This document shows, one piece after another, positions 62,846-64,000 of a stretch of DNA of 64,000 nt. The DNA is from Ectocarpus siliculosus (Eukaryota > Sar > Phaeophyceae > Ectocarpales > Ectocarpaceae): assembly GCA_000310025.1 (NCBI GenBank), contig FN649738.1, positions 1,717,361 to 1,781,360 on the forward strand, given 5' to 3'. The notes beneath the pieces are model-generated. The model did not search any database and was not told where the DNA came from. It saw only the letters and a list, made by a program, of their open reading frames with translations. The number at the start of each line of letters is the position of its first letter. Positions within the stretch are counted from its first letter, which is position 1. The translations under genes and the position numbers were made by a program.

Positions 62846-64000
62846 CTTTACGACCAGACCACGACCAGACCAAAACGTACGGAGTACCCAAAAAGCAAAG
62901 AGTACGGATTCAGCTTTTGGCGCGTTGTGTACGGTCCACAATTCGGGACGTGATGCACATGCATCGCATTCGATTCGACTCGTGGTCGCAGTTTGGTGAC
63001 ATCCCAACAGCACGAGCACGAAGCGGCCTTGTTTGACACTGGAACACACCTACCTGGAAGCATTGTCGTCGCACACCACCACCTCAGAGTCACTGAAGCA
63101 ACTCTCCCTATTCTCGGGCGCCCTGATCTTTCGGCGATGTCGACGGTGATCTCTGCTGGGAAAACGTACAAGAATGACACATCGTGCGCGGGGTGCTCAG
63201 CGTGCAAAACGCTTGCGAGTAATCTTGGCTCTGCAGACCGTGCAAGACTTGAGCGCAACGTTTGGGGTCTACACCTTGCCCGGAGAACTTTCGTTGATCA
63301 ACACACCTCAGCACTGGACGTTGTCGCGACAGCGACGTGGGACCCTCCTCTCCATCCGTGAGAGATGCCGGAAATGCATGGGCGGCCGCATTTGAACCAC
63401 CAACGCCACTCGCTGCTCCCTCGTTCTCGCGACCAGTGTCTTCCTGCCTGGCAATAATCTGCCGCCTCTGTTGCTTGGCATGCGCCTGTGTGCGGCACGT
63501 TTTCCCCAACCAGATAAGATCGAAATGTTTGGTTTTCCTCGTGGCACTGGGGTACCCATACGTTGCAAATAATGAACACTACTTAGGGACCTCCAAAGTT
63601 GTCTTGAAAACTCGTTTTTCGAAACAAAAGAGAGTCCGACACGATCCCTTCCGTGCCCGATCGGTTGCTCCTTCAAGGGTATACGTTAAAAAATAGTGCA
63701 TCGGTGCATTGGACCAAGAGTCACATCGACTAGGCTAACATCGCCTTGGCCAGACTGACGTAAGCTGACGCCATCTCCAGCAAGCTGCAACCGGCTTCGA
63801 GATGAACATGCCAACCTGATCAGCTCGAGCTGATACGGCCGATGTTGTGATTGGGAGAAAAAACATCGCATTGAGTATGCATACATGAGGGGAAAACGCA
63901 TAGACACAACCAAGGCTTGTAGATGTTCCTGATGCCTTCAGCCGCACAGGAACATGGTTTCGTCTGAATCTCTGATGAATCTCTTAGCTTCTCACCTGCG
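62846..64000. other. Upstream of the GRAM-VASt gene; possible missing N-terminal exons
   Basis: Minus-strand frames here (for example FLYVFPAEITVDIAERSGR at about 63200-63130) could be further exons of the GRAM-VASt gene. I could not join them by splice sites and phase. No other gene is supported. Confidence 0.35.

Noticed and set aside
1-64000. CRISPR arrays, insertion sequences, rRNA genes
   Set aside because: None was seen. The window is eukaryotic nuclear DNA with spliceosomal introns throughout.

Overview
The window is nuclear DNA of a photosynthetic stramenopile (heterokont alga); a brown alga or close relative fits best. The evidence is direct. Two light-harvesting proteins start with a signal peptide followed by an AFVAP-type cleavage site, the hallmark of plastids bounded by four membranes. 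Nearly all genes are cut into many short exons by GT-AG introns of about 100 bp to 2 kb. Genes for dynactin and an EF-hand/WD protein suggest flagellated cells. I see no operons and no bacterial or organellar gene.

Layout. Bases 1-480 are homopolymer-like junk ending in a run of 29 C, probably a bad contig end. An EF-hand/WD-type gene on the minus strand (about 0.6-3.1 kb) runs into it. After a gene-poor stretch come two head-to-head light-harvesting genes (6.9-9.3 kb minus, 9.6-13.5 kb plus) sharing a 292 bp promoter region. An unrecognised gene with a P-loop-like start lies at 16.0-17.6 kb. A 6-7 kb repeat-rich island with a decayed retroelement follows. Next are a bZIP transcription factor with two basic regions (24.6-28.3 kb), a SET-domain protein methyltransferase (30.1-34.2 kb, minus) head-to-head with the U3 snoRNP WD40 protein RRP9 (34.3-38.2 kb), dynactin p24 (38.8-41.0 kb, minus), a 15-exon SAM methyltransferase with TPR repeats (41.8-49.9 kb), a glutathione S-transferase (52.2-55.8 kb) and a GRAM-VASt sterol-transfer-type membrane protein (57.2-62.8 kb or beyond, minus).

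The exon models were built by hand from splice sites, reading phase and family motifs; in nearly all joins the phases agree. Genes are not functionally clustered, apart from the light-harvesting pair. Several neighbours are arranged head-to-head with short shared promoters. A dispersed repeat family (at least three clear copies and one weak one) sits in intergenic DNA and introns across the window.
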